64,000 nucleotides of DNA from Geodermatophilus obscurus (GTDB lineage: Bacteria; Actinomycetota; Actinomycetes; Mycobacteriales; Geodermatophilaceae), in NCBI RefSeq assembly GCF_900115395.1, contig NZ_FOWE01000002.1, forward strand, positions 1 through 64,000. The letters are read 5' to 3'. Shown piece by piece: positions 8,044 through 16,961 of this stretch; the stretch's first letter is position 1; each line of letters opens with the position of its first letter. Position numbers and translations under genes: made by a program. The notes below the pieces were generated by a model, which saw nothing but the letters and a program-made list of their open reading frames with translations, ran no database searches and was not told where the DNA came from.

Positions 8044-8534
8044 CCCGACGGCGTCCCCGTCGGCGCGGTCCCCAGGTCGCCACCGGCGCGGACGAAGCCG
8101 ATCGGCCACGAGCCGGTGAGCAGGCACTCGTCGTGCTGGTCCTCGACGACGACGAGGTAGTACGCCGGCGGCACGACGTCGGAGCTGTTGATCCCCTCGT
8201 ACGTCGTCGTCCCGGGGTCGACGTCGACCACGCCGAGCTGCTCCTCGAACTGCCCGTCGAAGACCTGCACGCTCCAGCCGTTGGCAGCGACGTCCTCGGG
8301 CACGGTCAGCTCGATCGTGGTGTCGGGGGAGACCTCGATGATCGGCGGCGTGACCTCGTAGGCCTGCCCCTCGCCCTCGCCGCAGTACTGCGTCGGGCGG
8401 GCGGTGATCTCCTGGGGGCCGGCGACGACCCGCACGTCCGGCGGTGTGTCCGACGCGGCGGAGCCGCCGCAGCCGGCCAGCGGTGCGGCGAGCGCGCCGG
8501 CCAGCACGGCGGCGGCACGGGAGTGCGACCTCAC
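8040..8534 (-). CDS. lipoprotein, probably DUF2771 family
   Basis: This 164-residue protein has a lipoprotein signal peptide ending in the lipobox LAGC at about residue 22, so it should be anchored outside the membrane. The mature part is a beta-rich domain of about 140 residues containing a pair of Cys residues (YCGEG and ECLLTG) that could form a disulphide. A DUF2771-type lipoprotein next to an MFS gene is a recurring actinobacterial arrangement (from memory, Rv0875c-Rv0876c in M. tuberculosis). The GTG start overlaps the TGA of the MFS gene as GTGA, indicating translational coupling. The function is unknown. Confidence 0.85.
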   Translation of the reverse strand: MRSHSRAAAVLAGALAAPLAGCGGSAASDTPPDVRVVAGPQEITARPTQYCGEGEGQAYEVTPPIIEVSPDTTIELTVPEDVAANGWSVQVFDGQFEEQLGVVDVDPGTTTYEGINSSDVVPPAYYLVVVEDQHDECLLTGSWPIGFVRAGGDLGTAPTGTPSG

Positions 8535-10336
8535 GGGCGGGGGGCCTCCGGAACGGTCCCTGCGCCCGGCGCGGTGGGGACCCCGGGGACGGTCGGCGCC
8601 TCCGGGTCCACCGCGGCCGGCCCGCGGCGCCGCGGGGTCCACAGGACCAGGCCGACCGCGAGCACGAGCAGCGCGGCGGCGACGGTGAAGCCCAGCCAGC
8701 CGATCGGCGGCAGCGCGATGCCGATGGCGCCGCCGACCACCCACGCCAGCTGCAGCACCGTCTCCGAGCGGGCGAACGCCGAGGCCCGCAGGCTCTCGGG
8801 GACCTCGCGCTGGATGATCGCGTCGAGGGCGGACTTGCCCAGCGCGTTGGCGACCCCGGCGACGCCGGCGACCGCGGCCGCCGTCGCCAGGCCGAAGAAG
8901 ACGGCGGCGAGCACGGTGACCGCGGCGGCCACGCCGGCCGACCAGACCACGACCCGGTCGGGGTCGGCCGAGTGCAGCCGCGAGCCGATGCCGGTGCCCA
9001 GCACGCTCCCGGCGCCGGCGGCCCCGGCGATCGCGCCCAGCGCGAGCGTCGACTCCCAGCCGCCCTCGACGGTGGCCTGGACGAGGAACGCCGAGAAGAT
9101 CGTCAGGAACCCGCCGAGGCCGCGCAGCGCGGCGTTGGCGCGCAGCGCCAGCACCACGTGCGGGTTGACCGGCCGGCGCCGGCGGCCGGCGACCGGGACC
9201 TGGCCGGTGCTCAGCACGTCGGCCGGCTGCTCCCCGGTGGGGACGTCGACGTGGCGGGGCAGCCGGACGGCCAGCACCCCGGAGACGGTGAAGACGGCGG
9301 CGGTCGCCCACAGCTCCGGCGGGAACCCGGACGCCCAGGCGAGGCCCGCGCCGATCCCGCCGAAGACGCCGGCGGTGACCAGCCCGAACACCGACAGCCG
9401 GGCGTTGGCCGACGTCAGCGACATCGCGCCGGGCAGTACCCGCGGGACGACGGCGGCGCGCAGCACGTTGTGCGCCTTCGACAGCACCAGCACGCCGAGG
9501 GCGGCGGGGTAGAGCCACCAGTCGTCGTGGTGGGCGGCCATGACCAGCGCCAGCACCGCCCGGCCGAAGGACGCGGTGCCCAGCGCCCACCGCCGGCCAC
9601 GCTGCAGCCGGTCGAGCAGCGGGCCGATGACCGGCGCGACGACGGCGAACGGCGCCATGGTCACCAGCAGGTAGAGCGCCACGTTGCCGCGCTGGGCGTC
9701 GGACGCGGCGGCGAAGAACAGCGTGCCGGCCAGCGAGACGGCGATCATCGCGTCGCCGGCCATGTGGAGCGCGTTGACCCACAGCAGCTGCGTCAGCCCG
9801 CTCTCCGCGGCGCCGTCGGCACGGCTGGCCGCCCGCACCCGCGCCACGCCCGCGCGGGTCAGCTCCCGGCTGCGGGCGGCCGCCACCCGGGTCACCGTCA
9901 CCCGCGGTGCGGTGGCCGGCCCCGGCTCCGGCTCGGGTGCCGGCGGCGGGGCCGCGGGCGGCAGCGCGGCCGGTGGCGGGCCGTACCCGGGCGGCGGGCC
10001 GTACCCGGGCGGCGGGCCGTACCCGGGTGGCGGGCCGTACCCCGGCGGCGCGGCGTACGGCGGCGGGCCGTACCCGGGCGGTGCCGGGTACACCGGCGGG
10101 ACCGGCGGGACGGTGTAGGCGGGGTACGGGGCCGGCATGGTGCCGGGCGGTGCCGGGTACGCCGGCGGCGCCGGGTACACCGGCGGCGGGACGGCCTGGG
10201 GCCGGGTCACCGGCCGGGGGAGGTCGAGCGGGGCGGTGTCCATCCGGTCGGTGTCCACCCGGCCGGCGTCGGCCGGCTCGGGCCGGGTGCGGCGCAGCGG
10301 ACCCCTGCGGGACCCGGGCGGACGCGAGGACGGCAC
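8531..10336 (-). CDS. MFS transporter with proline-rich cytoplasmic N-terminus
   Basis: This protein of about 600 residues has a roughly 185-residue N-terminal extension made of Pro/Tyr/Gly repeats (GYGPPP repeated about five times). It is followed by a standard MFS domain of about 12 transmembrane helices starting near LLWVNALHMAGDAMIAVSL, and a short Pro-rich tail. The transported substrate is unknown. The GTG at 10336 was preferred over a GTG at 10354 because CACCAT lies exactly 6 nt before it. The repeats are encoded by an imperfect 18-bp DNA repeat near 9975-10050. The gene is co-transcribed with the downstream lipoprotein gene through a 4-nt overlap. Confidence 0.9.
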   Translation of the reverse strand: MPSSRPPGSRRGPLRRTRPEPADAGRVDTDRMDTAPLDLPRPVTRPQAVPPPVYPAPPAYPAPPGTMPAPYPAYTVPPVPPVYPAPPGYGPPPYAAPPGYGPPPGYGPPPGYGPPPGYGPPPAALPPAAPPPAPEPEPGPATAPRVTVTRVAAARSRELTRAGVARVRAASRADGAAESGLTQLLWVNALHMAGDAMIAVSLAGTLFFAAASDAQRGNVALYLLVTMAPFAVVAPVIGPLLDRLQRGRRWALGTASFGRAVLALVMAAHHDDWWLYPAALGVLVLSKAHNVLRAAVVPRVLPGAMSLTSANARLSVFGLVTAGVFGGIGAGLAWASGFPPELWATAAVFTVSGVLAVRLPRHVDVPTGEQPADVLSTGQVPVAGRRRRPVNPHVVLALRANAALRGLGGFLTIFSAFLVQATVEGGWESTLALGAIAGAAGAGSVLGTGIGSRLHSADPDRVVVWSAGVAAAVTVLAAVFFGLATAAAVAGVAGVANALGKSALDAIIQREVPESLRASAFARSETVLQLAWVVGGAIGIALPPIGWLGFTVAAALLVLAVGLVLWTPRRRGPAAVDPEAPTVPGVPTAPGAGTVPEAPRP

Positions 10337-10342
10337 GCCCCC

Positions 10343-10348
10343 ATGGTG
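10343..10348 (-). promoter_or_regulatory. -10-like element CACCAT, leaderless start
   Basis: CACCAT on the minus strand is followed by GGGGGC (6 nt) and the GTG at 10336. The sirtuin gene at 51929 has the same hexamer and spacing. Confidence 0.4.
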
Positions 10349-10420
10349 CCGCACCGACCCGCGGATCCGGGGCCGGTGTGATCACCCGGACGCAGGGTCG
10401 GCCTGCGGCGTCCCGTCTGG

Positions 10421-10426
10421 GACGAT
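10421..10426 (+). promoter_or_regulatory. -10-like element GACGAT, leaderless start
   Basis: GACGAT lies 6 nt before the GTG at 10433. It is a weaker match to TANNNT than most in this window. Confidence 0.35.
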
Positions 10427-10432
10427 GACCCG

Positions 10433-11239
10433 GTGCGTCCCGACTCCCAGCCCGCCCCGGCCGGCACCGACGTGCTGACCGCCGCCGTCGACCCCGCCCG
10501 CGCCGCGGCCGAGGAGACCGCCGGCGACCCGGGCCTGGTCGGCGAGCACCTCGGTGCCACGGCCGAGAGGCCGGGCACGCCGGCCGAGGGCACCCCGCCG
10601 GAGGCGCTCGGCGCCGTCGTCACCCACTCCTTCGCCAGCCGCCTGCCCAGCTACGTCGGCTGGCACTGGGCGGTCACCCTCGCCGCCGTCCCCGGCAGCG
10701 ACGAGGTCACCGTCGACGAGGTCGTCCTGCTGCCCGGCGACGCCGCGCTGCTCGCCCCGGCGTGGGTGCCGTGGCACGAGCGGCTGCGCCCCGGTGACCT
10801 GTCGGTGGGCGACGTGCTGCCGGCCACCGAGGACGACCCGCGGCTGGTCCCCTCCTACACCGCCGACGACGACGCGGCGGCCGACCCCGAGGCGCAGGCA
10901 CTGGCCGCCGAGATCGGGCTGGGCCGCGAGCGGGTGATGTCGGCGGAGGGCCGCGCCTCCGCCGCCGCGCGCTGGCTGGCCGGCGACTTCGGCCCGCGCG
11001 CGCCCATGGCCCGACAGGCCCCCGGCCCGTGCGGCACCTGCGGGTTCTTCCTGCCCCTGGCCGGCTCGCTGCGGACGCTGCTGGGCGCCTGCGGCAACGA
11101 GTACTCCCCGGCCGACGGCCGCGTCGTCGGCATCGACTACGGCTGCGGCGCGCACAGCCAGGCGACCCTCGCCGTCGGTGAGCCGGCGGAGGTCGTGACG
11201 TCGGCCCGCTACGACACCGCGGACTTCGACGTCCTGTAG
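10433..11239 (+). CDS. DUF3027 family protein
   Basis: This 268-residue protein matches the actinobacterial DUF3027 family. Conserved parts are the central YVGWHWAVTLAAVPG and LLPGDAALLAPAWVPWHERLRPGDLSVGD, and a C-terminal cysteine cluster, CGTCGFFLPL...LGACGNEYSP...DYGCGAHS, that could hold zinc or another metal. The function is unknown. It is divergent from the MFS-lipoprotein operon, the same order as Rv0876c-Rv0877 (from memory). The start is GTG at 10433 with no ribosome-binding site, consistent with a leaderless transcript. Confidence 0.93.
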   Translation: MRPDSQPAPAGTDVLTAAVDPARAAAEETAGDPGLVGEHLGATAERPGTPAEGTPPEALGAVVTHSFASRLPSYVGWHWAVTLAAVPGSDEVTVDEVVLLPGDAALLAPAWVPWHERLRPGDLSVGDVLPATEDDPRLVPSYTADDDAAADPEAQALAAEIGLGRERVMSAEGRASAAARWLAGDFGPRAPMARQAPGPCGTCGFFLPLAGSLRTLLGACGNEYSPADGRVVGIDYGCGAHSQATLAVGEPAEVVTSARYDTADFDVL

Positions 11240-11245
11240 CCGGCC

Positions 11246-11683
11246 TCAGGTCCGCGGGCGGTCGATGAGCCGGGAGAGCACGACCGCGCTCTCGGTGCGG
11301 GCGACCGTGGGCAGCGCCCGCAGCCGGCGGACGGCCCGCTCGAGCTCGGCGGTGTCGCGCGCCTGCAGCCGCAGGACGGCGTCGGCGGTGCCGGAGATCG
11401 TGGTCGCCTGCACCACCTCGGGCACGTCCTCGAACTGGGCGCGCACCTCGTCGGGGTCCGGCGCGCCCTGGCAGTACACCCACACGTAGGCCTCGACGTC
11501 CCACTCGAGGACCGCGGGGTCGAGCACCGCGGTGAACCCCCGGATCGCGCCGCTGCGCAGCAGGCGGTCGACCCGGCGCTTGACCGCCGGTGCGCTCAAC
11601 GACACCTCGGCCCCGATCCGGCCGTACGTGGTCCGGGCGTCCCGTAGCAGGTGTTGCACGATTGACCTGTCCAGCTCGTCCAC
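11246..11683 (-). CDS. Lrp/AsnC family transcriptional regulator
   Basis: This 145-residue protein begins VDELDRSIVQHLLRDARTTY, the Lrp helix-turn-helix domain (residues 1-60), and ends in a RAM ligand-binding domain (about 70-140). It probably binds an amino acid and acts as a dimer or octamer. The GTG at 11683 has GAGGAG 5 nt upstream. It is divergent from the M20 peptidase gene, which is a plausible target because both would share the 138-bp intergenic region. The ligand cannot be read from sequence. Confidence 0.93.
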   Translation of the reverse strand: MDELDRSIVQHLLRDARTTYGRIGAEVSLSAPAVKRRVDRLLRSGAIRGFTAVLDPAVLEWDVEAYVWVYCQGAPDPDEVRAQFEDVPEVVQATTISGTADAVLRLQARDTAELERAVRRLRALPTVARTESAVVLSRLIDRPRT

Positions 11684-11752
11684 GGCGTCTCCTCGCTGCG
11701 CGCAGCCCCCTCGGGACGCAACGGATCGTAGGTCGCGCGCAGCGGAACGGTC

Positions 11753-11782
11753 TTGGCCGGAACGACCCGGCGTCCCTAGCCT
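11753..11782 (+). promoter_or_regulatory. promoter of the M20 peptidase gene
   Basis: TTGGCC (11753-11758) and TAGCCT (11777-11782) are separated by 18 bp, a reasonable sigma-70-type pair. Transcription would start about 30-35 nt before the GTG at 11822. The Lrp gene reads away on the other strand. Confidence 0.5.
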
Positions 11783-11821
11783 CGGCGTCGCTCGCCATGC
11801 GGGGAGCCGGGAGGAGGAGCC

Positions 11822-13132
11822 GTGACGCTGACGGGGTCCCCGGTGCCGACCGTCGCACCGCCGCGGCCGGACGCCCTGAGCCGTGCCGAGCTCGCCGTGC
11901 TCGACGCGCTCGACGTCGAGGCGCTGCACCGCACGCTGGCCGACCTGCTGCGGGTGCCCAGCGTCACCGGCAGCGACGCCGAGTCCGACCTGCTCGCCGC
12001 GCTCGCCGACCGCACCGCGCGCGCCGGGATGGACGTCGACCACTGGCGGCTCGACCTCGCCGACCTCACCGCCCGGCCCGGCTTCCCCGGCACCGAGGCG
12101 CCCCGGCAGGAGTCGTGGGGGCTGGTGGCGACGACCGGGGACGGCGACGGGCCGACGGTCGTGCTGCAGGGCCACGTCGACGTCGTCCCCCCGGGCGACC
12201 GGCGGCGGTGGACCGGTGACCCGTGGACCCCGCGGGTGGCCGGGCCGCGGCTGCACGGGCGCGGCGCCTGCGACATGAAGGCCGGGGTGGCGGCGGACCT
12301 GGCCGTGGCCGAGGCGGTGCTGGCCAGCGGCGTGCGGCTGCCCGGCCGGCTGGCCCTGCACCTGGTCGGCGGCGAGGAGGACGGCGGCCTGGGCGCGTTC
12401 GCGACCCTGGCCCGCGGGCACCGGGGCGACGCCTGCGTCATCACCGAGCCCACCAGCGGCACGCTCACCACCGCGGCCGGCGGCGCGCTGACCTTCCGGC
12501 TGGTCGTCGCTGGCGAGCCGGCGCACGGGAGCGCCCGGTGGGCGGGGCGCAGCGCCGTCGAGCACTTCGTGCACCTCGACGCCGCGATCCGCGAGCTGGA
12601 GGCCGAGCGCAACGCCGTCGTCGACCCGCTCATGGCCGAGTACCCGGTCGCGCACACCATCTCGGTCGGCACCGTCGTCGCGGGGGACTGGGCGAGCACC
12701 GTGCCCGACACCCTCGTCGCCACCGGGCGCCTGGGCGTCCGCCTCGACGAGGACCCCGCGCAGGCGCGGGCCGCCCTGGAGGCCCGCCTGGCAGCCGCGT
12801 GCGCCGACCACCCGTTCCTGCGCGCCCACCCGGTGGAGGTGACCTGGCCCGGCGGTCAGTTCGCGCCCGGGCGGACCGCGGGCGGGGCGCTCCTGCGGCA
12901 CGCCGTCACCTCCGCCCAGGAGGCCCTGACCGGCACCGCGCCCCGGGAGCGGGGCGTGCCCTACGGCAGCGACCTGCGGCTCTACGCCGCCGAGGGCGTC
13001 CCCACGCTGCACTACGGCCCGGGTGACGTGGTCCACGCGCACGCCTACGACGAGTACGTCGACCTCGCCGAGCTGACGGCGGTCACCCGCGTGCTGGCCG
13101 TGGCGACGGTGCGCCTGCTGCAGGGCGGCTGA
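11822..13132 (+). CDS. M20 family metallopeptidase (ArgE/DapE/CPG2 type)
   Basis: This 436-residue hydrolase has the di-zinc ligand set His118 and Asp120 (GHVDVVP), Asp151 (GACDMKAG), Glu185-Glu186 (GGEEDGG), a Glu in ITEPTSG and a late His in VVHAHAYDEYVD. A lid or dimerisation domain lies between about residues 215 and 330. The family removes acyl groups or C-terminal residues from amino acids and small peptides (acetylornithine, succinyl-diaminopimelate and others). The substrate is not decidable here. A GGGAGGAGGAG stretch precedes the GTG at 11822. There are no arginine or lysine genes nearby. The divergent Lrp regulator may respond to the product. Confidence 0.9.
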   Translation: MTLTGSPVPTVAPPRPDALSRAELAVLDALDVEALHRTLADLLRVPSVTGSDAESDLLAALADRTARAGMDVDHWRLDLADLTARPGFPGTEAPRQESWGLVATTGDGDGPTVVLQGHVDVVPPGDRRRWTGDPWTPRVAGPRLHGRGACDMKAGVAADLAVAEAVLASGVRLPGRLALHLVGGEEDGGLGAFATLARGHRGDACVITEPTSGTLTTAAGGALTFRLVVAGEPAHGSARWAGRSAVEHFVHLDAAIRELEAERNAVVDPLMAEYPVAHTISVGTVVAGDWASTVPDTLVATGRLGVRLDEDPAQARAALEARLAAACADHPFLRAHPVEVTWPGGQFAPGRTAGGALLRHAVTSAQEALTGTAPRERGVPYGSDLRLYAAEGVPTLHYGPGDVVHAHAYDEYVDLAELTAVTRVLAVATVRLLQGG

Positions 13133-13154
13133 GCCGGCCCACCGCTGCCGCCGG

Positions 13155-13412
13155 CTACCGCTGCCGCCGGCTCCACCGCCCCCGCCGGCCGAGCTGGCCC
13201 TGCCAGCGCATGATCCCCAGCCCGCCGAAGGGCAGCACGATCCCGGCGACGCAGGTCCAGGTCCACACCCGGTCGAGCCGGTCGCCGAGCAGCAGCACGA
13301 CGACGAGGGCGACCACCCACACGGCGATCCCGGCCAGCACCACGCGGGCGGTGTCGACGCGCAGCGGGGGAGGAGCCGGCCGCAGGGGCCGCGAGGGGGA
13401 CGGGCGGGGCAC
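13155..13412 (-). CDS. DUF2530 family small membrane protein
   Basis: This 85-residue protein has a Pro-rich start (PRPSPSRPLRPAPPPLRVDT), two transmembrane helices (about residues 20-42 and 50-68, with WTWTCVAGIVLPFGGLGI typical of DUF2530) and a basic tail. The function is unknown. In actinobacteria DUF2530 genes often lie next to an NCS2 purine permease and a MarR gene, as here. The GTG at 13412 follows TAGGGT by 7 nt, a leaderless arrangement. Confidence 0.85.
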   Translation of the reverse strand: MPRPSPSRPLRPAPPPLRVDTARVVLAGIAVWVVALVVVLLLGDRLDRVWTWTCVAGIVLPFGGLGIMRWQGQLGRRGRWSRRQR

Positions 13413-13419
13413 GCTCCCG

Positions 13420-13425
13420 ACCCTA
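13420..13425 (-). promoter_or_regulatory. -10 element TAGGGT, leaderless start
   Basis: TAGGGT on the minus strand is followed by 7 nt and the GTG at 13412, one of the best matches to TANNNT in the window. Confidence 0.6.
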
Positions 13426-13517
13426 GGCGGCACGCCGCGGGAACCGGCGGGGAGGCGCGCGCGGCGTGTGGCACGCTGTCGCCGCTCACCGCCCGGCATC
13501 AGTCCGCAGGAGCCCGC

Positions 13518-15080
13518 ATGCCCGAGAAGTCCCGTCCCGCCAAGAGCGCCGGCGCCACCCGGGTCACCCGGTCCACCGGCGGCGGCACGCCGGCCGCGGG
13601 GGACACCCCCGCCGACGTCGCGGCGACCGCGACCCGGCCCCGGCGCAGCGACGGCCCGCAGCTGCGGCCGCGCAACGGGCTCGACCGCTACTTCGGCATC
13701 AGTGCCCGGCGCAGCACCGTCGGCCGTGAGGTGCGCGGCGGGCTGACCACCTTCTTCACGATGGCCTACATCGTGGTGCTCAACCCGATCATCCTGTCCG
13801 GCACGGACATCACCGGCGCCACGCTGTCCTTCGGCGCCGTCGCGGCGGTGACCGCGCTGCTGGCCGGCGCGCTCACCGTCCTCATGGGCGTCGTCGGGCG
13901 CTACCCCTTCGCGCTGGCCACCGGGCTGGGCATCAACGCGATCGTCGCCGTCTTCGCCGCCACGCAGCTGTCGTGGCCGGAGATCATGGGCCTGGTCGTG
14001 CTCGAGGGCCTGCTCATCACCGTGCTGGTGCTCACCGGGTTCCGGCGCGCGGTGTTCGAGGCCATCCCGCCGCAGCTCAAGACGGCGATCGCCGTCGGCA
14101 TCGGCTTCTTCCTCACCATCATCGGCCTCGCCGACGCCGGCGTGATCCGGCCGGGCACGCCGCTGATCAGCTTCGGCGTGGGCGGCCAGCTCGCCGGGTG
14201 GCCGCTGCTGGTCTTCGTCGTCGGCCTGCTGCTGACCGCCGTCCTGGTCGTGCGCCGGGTGCGCGGCGCGCTGCTCATCGGCATCGTCGTCTCGACCGTC
14301 CTGGCGGTGGTCGTCGAGGCGGTGGCCGGGATCGGCCCGCGGATCGGCCCCGACGGCGCGGAGGCGAACGCGCGGGGCTGGGCGCTGCAGGTGCCCACGC
14401 TGCCCGACGAGGTCGTCAGCACGCCGGACCTGTCGATCATCGGGCAGTTCTCGCTGTTCGGCGGCTTCGAGCGGATCGGCGTCGTCGCCGCGCTGCTCAT
14501 CGTCTTCTCGATCATGATCGCCGACTTCTTCGACACCGTCGGCACGATCACCGCCGTCGGCGCCGAGGGTGACCTGCTCGACGAGAAGCGCAACCTCCCC
14601 GGCTCGCAGCCGGTGCTGCTGGTCGACTCGCTGGCCGCCGCGGCCGGCGGCGCGGCCAGCGTCTCGTCGAACACGACCTACATCGAGTCGGCCTCGGGCG
14701 TGGCCGACGGCGCCCGCACCGGCCTGGCCAGCGTGGTCACCGGCGTGCTGTTCCTCGTGGCGATGTTCTTCACCCCGCTGGTGCAGATGGTCCCCTCCGA
14801 GGCGGCGGCCCCGGCGCTGGTCATCGTGGGCGCGCTCATGATCAGCCAGATCCGCACCCTCGAGTGGGACGACATGGGCCTGGTCATCCCGGCCTTCCTC
14901 ACCATCGCGCTGATGCCGTTCACCTACTCGATCACCAACGGCATCGGCGCCGGCGTCGTCAGCTACGTCCTGCTGCGCGCGGCGGTCGGCCGGGTCCGCG
15001 AGGTCCACCCGCTGATGTGGGTGATCAGCGTGCTGTTCCTCGTCTACTTCGCCCTGGAGCCGCTGCAGCAGCTCTTCTAG
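13518..15080 (+). CDS. NCS2 family purine/xanthine permease (AzgA-like)
   Basis: This 520-residue membrane protein of about 12-14 helices belongs to the AzgA branch of NCS2 (guanine/hypoxanthine/adenine permeases). Family signatures are GLTTFFTMAYI near residue 75, ATGLGINAIVA (the usual PGMGLNA region), DFFDTVGT, and SSNTTYIESASGVADGARTGLASV. The first 60 residues are a charged cytoplasmic extension. It should import a purine base by proton symport. It is followed 63 bp later by a MarR gene that has its own promoter. No riboswitch is visible upstream. Confidence 0.92.
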   Translation: MPEKSRPAKSAGATRVTRSTGGGTPAAGDTPADVAATATRPRRSDGPQLRPRNGLDRYFGISARRSTVGREVRGGLTTFFTMAYIVVLNPIILSGTDITGATLSFGAVAAVTALLAGALTVLMGVVGRYPFALATGLGINAIVAVFAATQLSWPEIMGLVVLEGLLITVLVLTGFRRAVFEAIPPQLKTAIAVGIGFFLTIIGLADAGVIRPGTPLISFGVGGQLAGWPLLVFVVGLLLTAVLVVRRVRGALLIGIVVSTVLAVVVEAVAGIGPRIGPDGAEANARGWALQVPTLPDEVVSTPDLSIIGQFSLFGGFERIGVVAALLIVFSIMIADFFDTVGTITAVGAEGDLLDEKRNLPGSQPVLLVDSLAAAAGGAASVSSNTTYIESASGVADGARTGLASVVTGVLFLVAMFFTPLVQMVPSEAAAPALVIVGALMISQIRTLEWDDMGLVIPAFLTIALMPFTYSITNGIGAGVVSYVLLRAAVGRVREVHPLMWVISVLFLVYFALEPLQQLF

Positions 15081-15130
15081 TCGACGGACCCCCTCGCGCG
15101 CTCGGGGCGGGCTCCCGGGCGGTCGTTAGG

Positions 15131-15136
15131 TAGGCT
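15131..15136 (+). promoter_or_regulatory. -10 element TAGGCT, leaderless start
   Basis: TAGGCT is followed by ACGGATC (7 nt) and the GTG at 15144. There is no ribosome-binding site, so a leaderless MarR-MFS transcript is likely. Confidence 0.6.
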
Positions 15137-15143
15137 ACGGATC

Positions 15144-15578
15144 GTGGGCCGGACGACGCTGGACACCGCGGCGCTCGCCCACGACCTCCGGCTGGCCGTG
15201 ATGCGGTTCAGCCGGCGGCTGCGCAACCAGCGCGTCGACACCTCCGTCACGCTCACGCACCTCGCGGCGCTGTCGACGCTCAAGCGGCACGGTGCGATGA
15301 GCCCGGGCGAGCTCGCCGCGCACGAGCGGGTGCAGCCGCCGTCGATGACCCGCGTCGTCGTCGCGCTCGAGGAGCGGGGGCTGGTCACCCGCACCCCGCA
15401 CCCGACCGACGGCCGGCAGGTGGTCATCGGCCTCACCGACGCCGCCGAGCGGTTGCTGACGGAGGAGGCCCGGGCGCGCGAGGCCTGGTTGTCGGCGCGG
15501 CTGCACCGGCTGACGCCGGAGGAGCGCGCCACCCTCCGCGAGGCCGCCGCGATCATGGAGCAGCTCGCCGGTGGGTGA
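15144..15578 (+). CDS. MarR family transcriptional regulator
   Basis: This 144-residue protein has the winged helix-turn-helix of MarR (about residues 35-105), with the conserved ALEERGLVTRTPHPTDGRQ wing containing the Asp-Arg pair. It overlaps the following MFS gene by 4 nt (GTGA), so the two are translationally coupled. MarR regulators usually repress the exporter in their own operon and release it on binding a phenolic or drug-like ligand. The equivalent mycobacterial gene is Rv0880 (from memory). Confidence 0.93.
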   Translation: MGRTTLDTAALAHDLRLAVMRFSRRLRNQRVDTSVTLTHLAALSTLKRHGAMSPGELAAHERVQPPSMTRVVVALEERGLVTRTPHPTDGRQVVIGLTDAAERLLTEEARAREAWLSARLHRLTPEERATLREAAAIMEQLAGG

Positions 15579-16876
15579 CGTCCACGGCCGCTGAACCGCG
15601 CCCCGCCGACCCGCGCCCCGCCGACCGTGGCTCGTTCCGGTCGCTGCGGGTGCACAACTTCCGGCTGTACGCGTCGGCGAACCTGGTCAGCCTGACCGGG
15701 ACCTGGATGCAGCGCATCGGCCAGGACTGGCTGGTGCTGCAGCTGTCGGGCGACAGCGGCGTCGCGCTCGGCCTGGTCACCGCGCTGCAGTTCGGACCGA
15801 CCCTGGTGCTGGGCCTCTACGGCGGGGTCCTGGCCGACCGCTACGACAAGCGGCGCCTGCTCGTCGCCACCCAGGCGCTGATGGGCCTGCTCGCCGTCGC
15901 GCTGGCGACCCTGGTGGCCACGGACGCGATCGCGCTGTGGCACGTGTTCGGGCTGGCCGCCGGGCTGGGGTCGGTGTCGGCGATCGACGCGCCGGTGCGC
16001 CAGGCGTTCGTGTCCGAGATGGTCGGCCGCGACCTGCTCCCCAACGCCGTCGGGCTCAACTCCACGATCTTCAACGGCGCCCGGCTGGTCGGGCCGGCGC
16101 TGGCCGGGCTGCTCATCGGTGCCTCCGGCGGGGACACCGCGCCGGCGTTCGCCGTCAACGCCGCGAGCTTCGTCGTCACCATCGCCGCGCTCCTGGCCAT
16201 GCGCCCCGACGAGCTGCGGCGCAGCGACCCGGTGGCGCGCGCCCGCGGGCAGCTGCGGGAGGGGCTGTCCTACACCTGGGGCCGGGCCGACCTGCGGCTG
16301 GCGATGGTCCTGGCCTTCGTCATCGGGACGTTCGGCTTCAACTTCCAGGTGACCATCGCGCTCATGGCCCGCGAGGTGCTGGGCCTCGGCGCGGAGGGCT
16401 TCGGCCTGCTGTCGACGGCGTTCGCGGTGGGCTCGCTGACCGGCGCGCTGCTGTCCACGCGCCGCAGCGCCCGCCCGCGGCAGCGCTTCCTGCTCGTCTC
16501 CTCGGTGGTCTTCGGCCTGCTCACCGTGGCCTGCGGGCTGGTCCCGGGCGGCACCTGGCCGTTCGCCGTCCTGCTCGTCCCCACCGGCGCGGCCGCCCTG
16601 GTCTTCAGCGTCGCCAACAACAGCTTCGTGCAGCTCGGCGCCGACCCGCAGATGCGCGGGCGGGTGATGGCGCTGTACTTCACCTGCTTCCTCGGGGGCA
16701 CCCCGCTGGGCGCACCGCTCATCGGCTGGGTGTCCGAGCACCTCGGTGCACGCTGGGGGCTGGTGCTGGGCGGCGGGGTCGTGGTCCTCGCCGGGGCCGC
16801 GTCCGCGCTGGCGGTGGCCCGAGGGCGGCGGGTGCGGACGGCGGCCCGCGTGCGGCCGGTGCCCACGGGTCCCTGA
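15575..16876 (+). CDS. MFS exporter (EntS-like)
   Basis: This 433-residue transporter has about 12 transmembrane helices. MFS motif A appears as GGVLADRYDKRR after helix 2. Other conserved parts are MQRIGQDWLVLQLSG, NSTIFNGARLVGPALAG and a second-half RGRVMALYF. The pattern is that of the EntS/DHA3 exporter group, which expels siderophores, macrolides or other compounds. The GTG start is embedded in the MarR stop (GTGA). Regulation by that MarR protein is likely. The exported compound is unknown. Confidence 0.9.
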   Translation: MTSTAAEPRPADPRPADRGSFRSLRVHNFRLYASANLVSLTGTWMQRIGQDWLVLQLSGDSGVALGLVTALQFGPTLVLGLYGGVLADRYDKRRLLVATQALMGLLAVALATLVATDAIALWHVFGLAAGLGSVSAIDAPVRQAFVSEMVGRDLLPNAVGLNSTIFNGARLVGPALAGLLIGASGGDTAPAFAVNAASFVVTIAALLAMRPDELRRSDPVARARGQLREGLSYTWGRADLRLAMVLAFVIGTFGFNFQVTIALMAREVLGLGAEGFGLLSTAFAVGSLTGALLSTRRSARPRQRFLLVSSVVFGLLTVACGLVPGGTWPFAVLLVPTGAAALVFSVANNSFVQLGADPQMRGRVMALYFTCFLGGTPLGAPLIGWVSEHLGARWGLVLGGGVVVLAGAASALAVARGRRVRTAARVRPVPTGP

Positions 16877-16961
16877 CGGTCGCCCGACCGGCCACGTGGC
16901 GCAGGTCACCGGGTCGACGTACCGTCGCGGCCACCGCCGGTACGCACGGGGAGCGCGCCGC

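Noticed and set aside
9975-10050. 18-bp repeats, considered as a CRISPR-like or regulatory array
   Set aside because: The units are adjacent without spacers and encode GYGPPP in frame in the MFS gene.
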